Shown: positions 14,982 through 23,097, counted from the first letter of the stretch. The stretch is DNA of 29,443 nucleotides from WJMD01 sp964596015 (GCA_964596015.1 CAZQSB010000034.1:1-29443); one strand, 5' to 3'. Numbers and translations: made by a program. The notes: a model not told the origin generated them from the letters alone.

Positions 14982-17596
14982 TCCACTGTGCTCCTGTGCC
15001 TGTCGTCGAGCTCGCCCTTCTTGCCGCTGTTCCAGCCGGATACCTTGGAGAAGTACCCGGTCACCCGCGTGATGCCCTCGACGGCGTGCGAGCTGCAGTA
15101 CGGGCACTCGTCCACGAGTCCGCGCGTCACCTTCATGCACGTGTTGCAGGTCGTGAACTCGGGCGAGAACGCGATCTGCGCGTTCCGCGTGTGGTAGAAG
15201 GTCTTCTTGACGAAGCTGGCGACGGCCTCCTTGTCGGGGCGGCTGTCGGCGATCCAGACGTGCGAGAGAGCGCCCGCCTCGATCATGTCGTGGAACTTCC
15301 CCTCGCGCTTGATGCGCTCGATGGGACTGATGGGCTCCGAGACGTTCAGGAACGTGGAGTTCGTGTAGTAGACCTCGCCGAGGCTGCGGTTCCCCTTCAC
15401 CACGGGGTCCGCCTGCTCCGGGAAGTGCTCGAGGTCGAGCTTCGCCATCCGGTAGGCGCACGACTCGGCCGGCGTCTGCTCCAGCACGAACCGCATGCCG
15501 GTCGCGTTCGACGCCTTCTCGCACGCGAGCTTGAGATGCGCGATGACCTTGAGACCCAGACGGAACGCCTCCTCCGACTCGTGGAGCTCGCAGCCCATGT
15601 GGCTCTGCACGAGTTCGTTGAGACCCAGAAGGCCGATGAGGAACGTCACGCGGTGCATCCTGAGATACTGCTGGCCGTCGAGGTCCATCGTGAGGAGCGC
15701 GAGCGGCCCGCTGTCGCCCATCGCGAGGAGCTTCTCGATGACCGCGCGCTTCTGCTGATGCGCCTTGACGGCGAGCGCGAAGAACTCATCCAGGGTCTCG
15801 AAGAGCCTCGCGTCGTCGCCCTTCGCGAGATACGCGGCCCTCGGGAGGTTCAGCGTCACGTTCTGGAGCGCCGAGTAGCGCATGCGCCACGGCTCCGCGG
15901 CGTCCTCGATGTCCGACTGCTCCAGCTTGAACGAGAGCCTGCAGCATTCGGAGATCTTCGCCGTCTCGCCGCGGTCGAAAACGAAATACGTGTTGCCCTT
16001 CTCGGCCGCAACGTCGGAGATGTGGAGCAGAAACTCCTCGTGGCCGGGCGTGTTGAAGAACTGGTCGGTGATGTGCACGAGCGGCTTCGGGAAGAAGAAC
16101 GGCCTCCCCGTCCCGTCGCCCTCCATGTAGATGTCGAAGAGGGCGAAGGCGAACCGCTGCGCCTCCTTCTCGTAGTCCTTGTAGGTGCGGCCCGTGTAGG
16201 TGCCGCCGGGGCCTATGGCCATGACGTCGGCGAAATGTTTCGGCGTCTCCCAGTAGATGTTGATGTCGCTGAAGATCGCCTGGCCTCCGCGCGCCACGCT
16301 CTGCTGCGAGTACTCGAAGACGAGCATCTCGGCGAGCTGGTGGACGTCGCGGTCGCTCATCCCCTCGAGGAACGGCGCGAAGAAGACGTTGACCGCGTCC
16401 CATCCGATGGCGCCGGCGAAGTGACCCTGGAGCGCGGCCGAGAACTTCACCATGTGCGCGAGCAGGATGTCGGGGTGCTTCGCGGGCTTCGCGATGGACA
16501 GAGCGTTCGGCAGATGCAGCCCGAACTTCTTAACGTACTCCAGCGACTGCCCTGAGCAGTACGGCCGGTCGAAGAAGCCGAGGTCGTGCAGGTGGATGTC
16601 GCCGCGCGCGTGCGCGTCGGAGATGTCCTGACTGAATGCCGCGAGGAGCGCGTACTGCTTCTTCACAGACTCCGCAAGCGTCATGTTCGTCGCTTCCGGG
16701 TTGTGAGGGATGTTCGCGTTCTCCTTGTTCGGCATCAGGATGATGCGCTCGGCGTCGTAGAGCGGCACGCCGAGACGGGTGTACTTCCGCCTCGCCTGCT
16801 CGTGACCGTGCTCGACGAGCTTCGCGTCGACGAGCTCGCGGATGAGCGGCGCGGTGATGACCTTCGTCTTCGAGAGGACGATCTGGTCCTCGACCTCGCG
16901 CGAGATCTTCTCGGCCAGCTCCACCGACACGTCCGCCTCGCGGACGAGCGTCTCGATGATCTTCTCGCGGTCCCAGACGACCATGTCGTCGCCCGAGGTC
17001 CGAACGAAGAGCGCGAGGTCGGTCGAATCGACGGCGCCCTCGGCCCGCTTCTTCTCGATCTCGGCGAGCCTCGCGTTCACCGTCTTCTGACGGACCTTGG
17101 AGCGCCTGTCCCTGTAGAGGATGAACGCCTTGGCGGTCTTCGCGTGGCCGCGCTCGATGAGGACCTTCTCGATGGCGTCCTGTATGTCCTCTACCTGCGG
17201 GAGGTTATCCTCCTTCTCGGAGTAGAGGTACAGGAGCACCTCGTCGGTGAGCCGCTCCGCTATCTCGCGGTCGCGGCCGCCCACCTCCTTGGCGGCCTTG
17301 AAGATGGCGGTCGTGATCTTCTTGCGGTCGAACGGTACGATCTGGCCGCTGCGCTTCCGGACAAGGCGGAAGAGCTTGCTCGCGAGCCTCCGGTGGAGGC
17401 CCAGCACCTCTTCCTCGTCCAGGTAGAGCGTGAGCCTGCCCGACGGCGCATCGTCCGCGGTCGCAGAATCCGCCGGATCCACGCTCGTCGTGGTCCCGGC
17501 GGTATCCGCGGAGGCGGTATGACTGCTCGTCGGATCGCTCTCTCCGGTCGCGACCATCTCGTCCAGCGTTGTCCTTTTGTCGTTCGCAGATGACAT
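14978..17596 (-). CDS. nrdD: Anaerobic (class III) ribonucleoside-triphosphate reductase with two ATP cones
   Basis: An 872-residue glycyl-radical enzyme making deoxynucleotides without oxygen. A disordered Ser/Thr/Asp-rich start (about 1-52) is followed by two ATP-cone regulatory domains at about 76-168 (SGQIVPFDRKKI) and 196-278 (SGDDMVVWDREKI). The reductase barrel has PNKENANIPHNP, DIHLHDLGFF, ARGGQAIFSDINIYWE and ISECCRLSF (probable active-site Cys). The C-terminus has the Zn site C817/C820/C831/C834 and the radical segment R-V-T-G-Y-F, with predicted radical Gly847. Start 17596 gives the MSSAN N-terminus; an in-frame ATG at 17680 is possible but has no ribosome site. No nrdG activase gene is in the window. 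Confidence 0.95.
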   Translation of the reverse strand: MSSANDKRTTLDEMVATGESDPTSSHTASADTAGTTTSVDPADSATADDAPSGRLTLYLDEEEVLGLHRRLASKLFRLVRKRSGQIVPFDRKKITTAIFKAAKEVGGRDREIAERLTDEVLLYLYSEKEDNLPQVEDIQDAIEKVLIERGHAKTAKAFILYRDRRSKVRQKTVNARLAEIEKKRAEGAVDSTDLALFVRTSGDDMVVWDREKIIETLVREADVSVELAEKISREVEDQIVLSKTKVITAPLIRELVDAKLVEHGHEQARRKYTRLGVPLYDAERIILMPNKENANIPHNPEATNMTLAESVKKQYALLAAFSQDISDAHARGDIHLHDLGFFDRPYCSGQSLEYVKKFGLHLPNALSIAKPAKHPDILLAHMVKFSAALQGHFAGAIGWDAVNVFFAPFLEGMSDRDVHQLAEMLVFEYSQQSVARGGQAIFSDINIYWETPKHFADVMAIGPGGTYTGRTYKDYEKEAQRFAFALFDIYMEGDGTGRPFFFPKPLVHITDQFFNTPGHEEFLLHISDVAAEKGNTYFVFDRGETAKISECCRLSFKLEQSDIEDAAEPWRMRYSALQNVTLNLPRAAYLAKGDDARLFETLDEFFALAVKAHQQKRAVIEKLLAMGDSGPLALLTMDLDGQQYLRMHRVTFLIGLLGLNELVQSHMGCELHESEEAFRLGLKVIAHLKLACEKASNATGMRFVLEQTPAESCAYRMAKLDLEHFPEQADPVVKGNRSLGEVYYTNSTFLNVSEPISPIERIKREGKFHDMIEAGALSHVWIADSRPDKEAVASFVKKTFYHTRNAQIAFSPEFTTCNTCMKVTRGLVDECPYCSSHAVEGITRVTGYFSKVSGWNSGKKGELDDRHRSTVE

Positions 17597-17642
17597 AGGC
17601 TGGACACCAATCCTCTCGTGGTCGAAAGCAGGGAGTCCCCAT

Positions 17643-17674
17643 CCCCGAACGCGGGTGTTCCCGGGAGTTCGGGG
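17643..17674 (-). other. Inverted repeat in the nrdD leader
   Basis: CCCCGAAC (17643-17650) and GTTCGGGG (17667-17674) are perfect 8-base arms around a 16-base centre that itself contains CCCGGG. It lies about 47-78 bases upstream of the preferred nrdD start, inside the predicted 5' leader. It does not resemble an NrdR box (AT-rich ACACnATATATnGTGT type). It may be an RNA structure controlling nrdD. Confidence 0.35.
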
Positions 17675-17783
17675 TTTCATTTGCGGTGCGTGTAAGAGTC
17701 GTCAGGTGTGAAACGGAAGGAATGCCACCACGCCCCACCCGTCAGCACTGTCCCCCGTGAGCTCCTCCGCAAACAGCGGTCGC

Positions 17784-17813
17784 AGACTAGCAACGCGGCG
17801 TCGGACGTGTCAA
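17784..17813 (-). promoter_or_regulatory. Predicted promoter for nrdD with A-tract upstream
   Basis: Minus strand TTGACA (17808-17813), 18-base spacer, TAGTCT (17784-17789). A-runs (AAAAAA and AAAA) lie just upstream of the -35 and look like an UP element. Initiation near 17777 gives a leader of about 180 bases before the nrdD start at 17596. The gap 17597-17960 therefore holds a terminator-like hairpin, this promoter and a structured leader; no small gene is evident. Confidence 0.55.
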
Positions 17814-17914
17814 GCATGAACGTCGTTTTGCGCCTCTTTTTTCTCTGCGAGGAGTGTGTGAGGGCGGGGTCGGGCCCGCGGCCGGGAATGGCACGGGTTG
17901 TGCGCGGGGCGGCG

Positions 17915-17935
17915 GCCGTCCGGAGGCCGGACGGC
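17915..17935 (-). terminator. Hairpin after the dCMP deaminase gene
   Basis: A perfect 9 bp GC stem (GCCGTCCGG / CCGGACGGC) with a 3-base loop, 26 bases past the deaminase stop. There is no U-run after it. Its position between that stop and the nrdD promoter supports a transcription-ending role. Confidence 0.5.
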
Positions 17936-17960
17936 GACGGTATGGAATGTGGCGCGCGGA

Positions 17961-18422
17961 TCACTCGGGGACGCTTGTGAGGGCCTCGACCTCGACGCCG
18001 GCGTCCTTCAGGAGCTCGACGGCCAGGTCGTCCGGGTACGAGTCGTCGGTGACCACGCGGACGATGCCGGCGTTGATGATCATCTTCGCGCAGACCGAGC
18101 ACGGGTGGTGCGTGGAGTAGATGGTGGCGCCGTCGATCCCGGTGCCGTAGTTCGCGGACTGGATGATCGCGTTCTGTTCGGCGTGGATGCCGCGGCAGAG
18201 CTCGTGACGCTCGCCGGGCGGGACCCTGTGGCGCTCGCGCACGCACCCGGTCTCGTCGCAGTGCGGGAGGCCGGACGGAGCGCCGTTGTACCCGGACGCC
18301 AGGACGCGCCGGTCCTTGACGATGACCGCCCCGACCTGCCTCCTGAGACAGGTCGACCGGCCGGCCACGAGCCGCGCTATGCTCATGAAATACTCGTCCC
18401 AACTGGGCCGCTTCCGGGCCAT
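17961..18422 (-). CDS. Deoxycytidylate (dCMP) deaminase family protein (ComEB-like)
   Basis: A 153-residue zinc deaminase converting dCMP to dUMP for thymidylate synthesis. The catalytic motif H-A-E (in GIHAEQNAI) and the zinc pair P-C-S-V-C are intact. The N-terminus (SWDEYFMSIARLVAGRSTCLRRQVGAVIVKDRRVLASGYNGAPSG) is typical of dCMP deaminase/ComEB, with extra Cys/His residues before HAE (HCDETGC) that may bind a second zinc. The ATG at 18422 has GGAGG six bases upstream. It follows glyA by 143 bases. Placement between glyA and nrdD makes a small nucleotide-precursor cluster. Confusion with tRNA adenosine deaminase is unlikely given the NGAPSG motif. Confidence 0.92.
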   Translation of the reverse strand: MARKRPSWDEYFMSIARLVAGRSTCLRRQVGAVIVKDRRVLASGYNGAPSGLPHCDETGCVRERHRVPPGERHELCRGIHAEQNAIIQSANYGTGIDGATIYSTHHPCSVCAKMIINAGIVRVVTDDSYPDDLAVELLKDAGVEVEALTSVPE

Positions 18423-18565
18423 CGTTCCTCCGTAAATAGCTTTGGGACTGGACGTTACGCGGCGCGGGCTCGGTCGTGTCGGCCGTGCGCCGGGCCGCGC
18501 CGGGGCCGACGTCCGCAGGCGTCCCGCGCGCCGGCACGGTCCGCCCGTCTCGCCTTCCCTGCCCG

Positions 18566-19858
18566 CTAGACCGGCCGCTCCTCCCCCTCCACCAGCGGGA
18601 AGTCGGCCGTCAGGTCCATCACGTCCTTCTTCACCGACGCGAGCACCTCCTCGTCGTCGAGGCTGGTGATGGCCCGGTCGATGAGCGCCACGATGCGGTC
18701 GATCTCGTCCTTGCCCATGCCGCGCGTCGTGATGGCAGGCGTGCCGACGCGGATGCCGCTCGCTATGAACGGCTTCTCCGGGTCGAAGGGAATCGTGTTC
18801 TTGTTGATGGTGATGCCGGCCTTCTCGAGTCCCTTCTCGGCGTCGCGTCCCGTGACACCCTTCCCCCTCAGGTCGACCAGAACCAGGTGCGTGTCGGTGC
18901 CGTCGGCGACGAGCCGGAAACCGTGTCGCTTGAAGGCCTCGGCCATGTGCTTCGCGTTGTCGAGGATGCGCTGCTGGTACTCCTTGAAGGCGGGCTGCAT
19001 CGCCTCGTGAAGGCACACCGCCTTCCCCGCGATGACGTGCATCAACGGTCCGCCCTGGATGCCCGGGAAGATGGACTTGTCGATGGCCGCCGCGACGTCC
19101 TCCTTCATCAGGACCATGCCGCCTCTCGGACCGCGCAGCGTCTTGTGCGTCGTGGTCGTGACGGCGTCGGCGTGCGGCACCGGGCTCGGATGGAGACCCG
19201 CCGCGACGAGCCCCGCGATGTGCGCCATGTCGACCATGAGATACGCACCGACCTTGTCGGCGATCTCACGGAACGCGGCGAAGTCGAGGGTGCGGGGGTA
19301 GGCGCTCGCGCCGGCCACGATGAGCTTCGGCTTGTGCTCGAGCGCGAGCTTCTCGATGGTGGCGTAGTCGAGGACCTCGGTCTTCTCGTCGACTCCGTAG
19401 TGGATGACGTTGAAGAACATCCCCGAGAAGCTGATGGGATGGCCGTGCGTCAGATGACCGCCGTGGGCGAGCTTCATTCCGAAGTAGGTGTCGCCGGTCT
19501 TGAGGAGGGCGAAGTAGACGCCCATGTTGGCCTGGCTTCCGGAGTGAGGCTGGACATTGGCGTGGTCGGCCCCGAAGAGCTCCTTCGCCCTCTGGATGGC
19601 GAGGTTCTCGGCGGTGTCGACGTGCTCGCACCCCCCGTAGTACCGGCCGTTCCGGTCCCAGTTGATGGTCCCGTCCTTGCGGCGGAAGAAGGGGTATCCC
19701 TCAGCGTACTTGTTGGTCATGACCGACCCGACGGCCTCGCGGACCGCCTGGCTCGTGAAGTTCTCCGACGCGATGAGCTCCACCGTCTCGGTCTGGCGGC
19801 GGACCTCGTTCTGCACCGCCTCGTGGATCTTCGGGTCGACGTCCTTGAGCGTCGGCAT
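18566..19858 (-). CDS. glyA: Serine hydroxymethyltransferase with an inserted loop
   Basis: A 430-residue PLP enzyme that interconverts serine and glycine and feeds one-carbon units to folate. Landmarks are VELIASENFTS, NKYAEGYP, VQPHSGSQANMGVY, the PLP lysine in TTTTHKTLRGPRGG, and a C-terminal ASGIRVGTPAITTRG. Between NKYAEGYP and RYYGG there are 15 residues (FFRRKDGTINWDRNG) where the E. coli enzyme has two, so about 13 are inserted beside the active-site tyrosines. The frame and both flanks are intact, so this is not an obvious sequencing error. The ATG shares a base with the rpiB stop (TGATG). Confidence 0.96.
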   Translation of the reverse strand: MPTLKDVDPKIHEAVQNEVRRQTETVELIASENFTSQAVREAVGSVMTNKYAEGYPFFRRKDGTINWDRNGRYYGGCEHVDTAENLAIQRAKELFGADHANVQPHSGSQANMGVYFALLKTGDTYFGMKLAHGGHLTHGHPISFSGMFFNVIHYGVDEKTEVLDYATIEKLALEHKPKLIVAGASAYPRTLDFAAFREIADKVGAYLMVDMAHIAGLVAAGLHPSPVPHADAVTTTTHKTLRGPRGGMVLMKEDVAAAIDKSIFPGIQGGPLMHVIAGKAVCLHEAMQPAFKEYQQRILDNAKHMAEAFKRHGFRLVADGTDTHLVLVDLRGKGVTGRDAEKGLEKAGITINKNTIPFDPEKPFIASGIRVGTPAITTRGMGKDEIDRIVALIDRAITSLDDEEVLASVKKDVMDLTADFPLVEGEERPV

Positions 19859-20304
19859 CAGTTCTCCCCCTTCTCGATGTTCATCATCTTCTCGACGCGG
19901 CGCTCGTGCCGCCCGCCGTCGAACCCGGCATCGAGCCAGGCGTCGACGATGGCGAGCGCGTCTTCCTCGCTCACGAACCGGGCGGGCAGACAGAGCGCGT
20001 TCGCGTTGTTGTGGTTCCTCGAGAGCTTCGCTATCTCGGTCGTCCAGGCGAGCGCAGCGCGCACACCTCGGACCTTGTTGGCCGTCATGCACATCCCCTG
20101 TCCCGACCCGCAGACGAGCACGGCGCCATCGGTCTCGCCGGTCGCGACCATCCGCGCCGCCGGCTCCGCGAAGTCCGGATAGTCTGTCGACTCCTCGCTC
20201 GTCGTCCCGACGTCCACGACGTCGTGGCCCGCCGACTCCAGGTGCTCGACCACGCGCTCCTTCAGACGATAGCCCGCGTGGTCCGAACCGACCGAGATCC
20301 TCAT
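19858..20304 (-). CDS. rpiB: Ribose-5-phosphate isomerase B
   Basis: A 148-residue RpiB/LacAB-family sugar-phosphate isomerase linking ribose-5-phosphate and ribulose-5-phosphate. N-terminal ISVGSDHAGYRLK carries the phosphate-binding Asp-His. The central V-C-G-S-G-Q-G-M holds the catalytic-base Cys and the phosphate loop. Later landmarks are N-H-N-N-A-N and the C-terminal GGRHERRVEKM. Length is normal. The start overlaps the phosphatase stop by four bases and the stop touches glyA, so the three are tightly coupled. The same order is seen in the B. subtilis ywl region. Confidence 0.95.
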   Translation of the reverse strand: MRISVGSDHAGYRLKERVVEHLESAGHDVVDVGTTSEESTDYPDFAEPAARMVATGETDGAVLVCGSGQGMCMTANKVRGVRAALAWTTEIAKLSRNHNNANALCLPARFVSEEDALAIVDAWLDAGFDGGRHERRVEKMMNIEKGEN

Positions 20305-20762
20305 GACGCGTCCTCCAGGATCCGGGGCAGCGCCGACTCGAGAAGGTCCCGGATCATTCCGTACGAACGACGGTACTCGTCGAGGTCGCCGCCGATCGGA
20401 TCCGGCACGTCCTCGTCGCCCCTCCCCGCGTACGCCGAGAGGAGACAGGTCTTGTCGTCCGCCCCCGGCACGAGGTCGGTGACCTCATCGACGTGGTGCT
20501 CGGCCATTCCCAGAATGAGGTCGGCCTCGTCGATGCGCTCCGGCGTGAGCGCGCTCGAACGGTGCCCCGAGATGTCGACGCCCGCCTCGGCCGCCACCGT
20601 GACGGCCTCGGGTGTGGCGGGCGCGCCTTCGAATCCGAGGGTCCCCGCGGACGACACTTCGACGGGCTGAGCATGGTCCCTGAGCATCTTCCTCAAGGTC
20701 CCCTCGGCCATCGCCGTGCGGCAGGTGTTCCCTGAACATACCAGAAGCACGTGGAAGGGCAT
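20301..20762 (-). CDS. Low-molecular-weight protein phosphatase, YwlE-like (possible protein-arginine phosphatase)
   Basis: A 153-residue LMW-PTP fold enzyme. The P-loop C-S-G-N-T-C-R (CX5R) is followed by AMAEG, and the general-acid Asp lies in V-P-D-P-I-G-G. The residue before the second P-loop Cys is Thr, as in B. subtilis YwlE, where it favours phospho-arginine over phospho-tyrosine. Eukaryotic LMW-PTPs have Ile there. From this and the conserved neighbours (tsaC, rpiB, glyA) I infer YwlE-type activity. No McsB-like arginine kinase is in the window. An arsenate-reductase assignment is less likely. It has its own promoter at 20793-20822. Confidence 0.88.
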   Translation of the reverse strand: MPFHVLLVCSGNTCRTAMAEGTLRKMLRDHAQPVEVSSAGTLGFEGAPATPEAVTVAAEAGVDISGHRSSALTPERIDEADLILGMAEHHVDEVTDLVPGADDKTCLLSAYAGRGDEDVPDPIGGDLDEYRRSYGMIRDLLESALPRILEDAS

Positions 20763-20792
20763 GGTCCTCCGTCTCCTTCGGTCTGAACGCCC

Positions 20793-20822
20793 AGTCTACG
20801 GGAGGTTCTCGGGGTGAGTCAA
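20793..20822 (-). promoter_or_regulatory. Predicted promoter for phosphatase-rpiB-glyA
   Basis: Minus strand TTGACT (20817-20822), 18-base spacer, TAGACT (20793-20798). Initiation near 20786 would leave a leader of about 24 bases before the phosphatase ATG at 20762. It lies in the 124-base gap after tsaC. The spacing from hexamers to gene is good. Confidence 0.55.
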
Positions 20823-20886
20823 GAATCAGGAGGATGAGCGCCCCGCGGGCTCGCGCCGGCGCCGAGAGGCGGGGACCGCGGACCCC

Positions 20887-21528
20887 TCAGGCGGCGCCGA
20901 GGATCCCCAGCACGTCCGCGGAGGGCACGGTGCCCTCCCTGAGAATGCGGGGCTCGTCCTGCGAGAGGTCGACGATGGTCGAGGGCTCGGTGGATTGTGC
21001 ACGGTACCAGCGCACGAGCACCTCCACCCAGTCCTTCAGCGGGCGGAGGGCGTCGTCGGCCGTCACCGGGGGCGGCTCGCCCTCGATGTTCGCGCTCGGA
21101 CCGGTGATGGGGAGCTCCACCATGGCCAGAAGCACCCGCACGACCTCGTTCCGCTCGATCCTCACGCCCACCGTTCCCGTGCCGGCCGTCAGCTCCTCCG
21201 GGAGCCTTCCTGTCGAGGGGAGAACGTACGTGAGCCCCTTCCCGCCCAGACGCCACTCGAGCTCCTTGAGCGCGTCGGGAACATCGTCCACGAAGGGGCG
21301 CATCATCGCGAGCGAGTCGACCAGGATGAGAAGCGGCTTGGACGGATCGCGGCGCTTGGCCGAGAAGACCCGCCTGACGGCGAGGTCGTTCGTGGCGTCA
21401 CCCGCCAGAGCGTAGAATGTCGTGGTCGGGAGGATGATGAGATCACCGTCACGCAGAGCGCGCGCGGCCGGCTCGAGCCGCTCCTTCATGGTCTCTTCGC
21501 TTCTCTGCGTCAGGTCGACCTCACGCAT
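20887..21528 (-). CDS. tsaC: L-threonylcarbamoyladenylate synthase (YrdC/Sua5/TsaC family)
   Basis: A 213-residue YrdC-domain enzyme that makes threonylcarbamoyl-AMP from threonine, bicarbonate and ATP for the t6A37 tRNA modification. Seen are I-I-L-P-T-T-T-F-Y-A-L (nucleotide/threonine pocket), SAKRRDPSKPLLILV, GTVGVRIERNEVV, PITGPSANIEGEP, and the closing P-S-T-I-V-D-L-S. It lacks the extra Sua5 domain. Start 21528 is chosen for the GGGAG seven bases upstream; an ATG at 21489 is a shorter alternative. It lies 65 bases after purD. Confidence 0.9.
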   Translation of the reverse strand: MREVDLTQRSEETMKERLEPAARALRDGDLIILPTTTFYALAGDATNDLAVRRVFSAKRRDPSKPLLILVDSLAMMRPFVDDVPDALKELEWRLGGKGLTYVLPSTGRLPEELTAGTGTVGVRIERNEVVRVLLAMVELPITGPSANIEGEPPPVTADDALRPLKDWVEVLVRWYRAQSTEPSTIVDLSQDEPRILREGTVPSADVLGILGAA

Positions 21529-21593
21529 GGCGTTCTCCCTGCCCGGACCCCACCGCGTCATGCTCCGGCTTCACGCTTCCGTCGTTCCGCCTC

Positions 21594-22883
21594 TCAGGCG
21601 TCTCCTGCAAGGCGAGTCAGAGCCCGGTGTCCGATGTCGCGCCGGTAGGCGGCGCCCACGAAGCTGATCCGCTCGACGGCCTCGTACGCCCGAGCGATGG
21701 CGGCCTCGAGATCGTCTCCGACCGCGGTCACGCCGAGCACCCTGCCGCCCGACGTCACGACCCGGTCGCCCTCCCGGCGCGTCCCCGCGTGGAAGACGGT
21801 CACATCGTCCATGGCCTCGGCGTCCTCGAGACCGTGGATCTCCTTGCCCTTCTCGTACGTTCCCGGATACCCGCCGGAGGCCATGACGACGCAGGCAGCC
21901 GCTCCGTCACGCGTCCGCACAACCGAGGGGTCGAGCTCGCCCGCGGAGGCAGCGAGCAGCGCCTCGGCCAGGTCGAAATCGCCCAGAGCCAGCGTCGGCT
22001 GGGTCTCGGGGTCTCCGAACCGGCAGTTGAACTCGACGACGCGGGGACCATCCGGGGTGATCATGAGTCCGGCGTACAGGACGCCGCGATAGGGCTCGCC
22101 GGTACGGTCGCGAAGCGCCTCGATGGTGGGCCGAAGCACGCGCGCCGCGACCTCATCCTGAAGCTCGGCCGTGACGACGGGCGTCGGAGCGTAGGCGCCC
22201 ATGCCGCCGGTGTTCGGGCCGCGGTCGCCCTCGAGCGCGCGCTTGTGGTCCTGCGACGGGGCGAGCACGGCCAGACGCTCCCCGTCGGTGATGGCGAGGA
22301 TCGAAGCCTCCTCCCCATGAAGGAACTCCTCGACGAGGACCTCCTGTCCCGCCTCGCCGAACTTCGAACGGACGAGAGCGTCGTCGATGGCCGCGCGTGC
22401 CTCGTCCCGGTCCTCCGCGACCACGACACCCTTGCCGGCCGCCAATCCGTCCGCCTTGATGACGACCGGGTATCCCAGTTCCTCCGCGCGTGACCTCGCC
22501 TCGTTCGGCGACGAGACGAGCCACGCCCTGGCTGTCGGAACCCCGGCCGCCAGCATCACCTCCTTGGCGAACCACTTGCTGCCCTCGATTCGGGCGCCCG
22601 ACGATGTCGGGCCGAAGACCGCGAGTCCCTCATCGATGAGCCTGTCCGCGAGACCGAGCGTCAGAGGCAGCTCCGGTCCCACGACCGTGAGTTCGGGACG
22701 CTCGTCCTTCGCCAGCGTCAGGAGGCCGTCGACGTCGTCCGCCCTGACGTTCACGTTCCGGGCCCTGGACGCCGTGCCGGCGTTACCGGGCGCGACGATG
22801 ATGTCATCGACCTTCGGGCTCTGCGCGAGCTTCCACGCCAGTGCGTGCTCGCGGCCGCCGCCACCGACAACCAACACCTTCAT
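21594..22883 (-). CDS. purD: Phosphoribosylamine-glycine ligase
   Basis: A 429-residue ATP-grasp enzyme, the GARS step of purine synthesis. The N-terminus VLVVGGGGREHALAWKL is diagnostic. Later come VVIKADGLAAGKGVVVA (ATP-grasp loop), PNTGGMGAYAPTPVV, and VVEFNCRFGDPETQ (metal-binding Glu and Asn). Length is standard and all domains are complete. GGGAGGACGAGG precedes the ATG. A 33-base hairpin ends about 18 bases upstream of the start, so purD is either expressed through that hairpin or controlled by it. No other pur gene is in the window. Confidence 0.97.
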   Translation of the reverse strand: MKVLVVGGGGREHALAWKLAQSPKVDDIIVAPGNAGTASRARNVNVRADDVDGLLTLAKDERPELTVVGPELPLTLGLADRLIDEGLAVFGPTSSGARIEGSKWFAKEVMLAAGVPTARAWLVSSPNEARSRAEELGYPVVIKADGLAAGKGVVVAEDRDEARAAIDDALVRSKFGEAGQEVLVEEFLHGEEASILAITDGERLAVLAPSQDHKRALEGDRGPNTGGMGAYAPTPVVTAELQDEVAARVLRPTIEALRDRTGEPYRGVLYAGLMITPDGPRVVEFNCRFGDPETQPTLALGDFDLAEALLAASAGELDPSVVRTRDGAAACVVMASGGYPGTYEKGKEIHGLEDAEAMDDVTVFHAGTRREGDRVVTSGGRVLGVTAVGDDLEAAIARAYEAVERISFVGAAYRRDIGHRALTRLAGDA

Positions 22884-22901
22884 CCTCGTCCTCCCGATAC
22901 T

Positions 22902-22934
22902 GAGGACCGCCCCCGTTGAACGAGGGCGGTCCTC
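22902..22934 (-). terminator. Strong hairpin just upstream of purD
   Basis: An 11 bp perfect stem (GAGGACCGCCC) plus two further inner pairs after one mismatch. It follows the secreted-protein gene ending at 23098 and ends about 18 bases before the purD ATG. The T-rich side (TTCTTG) is on the plus strand; on the minus strand no U-run follows. Readings: a terminator for the upstream gene, or a leader hairpin of purD. Confidence 0.45.
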
Positions 22935-22980
22935 TTCTTGTCAGGTCCTCTCACCCTCGATCGCGCGGGCAGCAAAAACG

Positions 22981-23055
22981 TCCGATGCGCGACCGGTGCC
23001 GTAGAGAGCACCCGATGCGCGGCCGGTGCCGCAGAGAGCACCCGATGCGCGGCCG
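22981..23055. repeat. Tandem 30 bp direct repeat, 2.5 copies
   Basis: Unit CCGATGCGCGGCCGGTGCC followed by G(C/T)AGAGAGCAC: copies at 22981-23010 and 23011-23040, and a partial copy at 23041-23055. The first two differ at three positions. Each copy carries GGTGC...GCACC arms able to form a small hairpin. It lies in the gap between a secreted-protein gene and purD and is not part of a gene I accept. Confidence 0.8.
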
Positions 23056-23097
23056 CCACGGGCGTCCTCTCTGTCGGAGCGGCCAGGCAGGCGTCCC

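Noticed and set aside
17643..17680. NrdD start at the upstream ATG 17680
   Set aside because: No ribosome site, and the added residues cross the GC inverted repeat. It remains possible but is less likely than 17596.
22981..23055. CRISPR array
   Set aside because: Copies are directly adjacent with no spacers, there are only 2.5 of them, and no cas gene is present.
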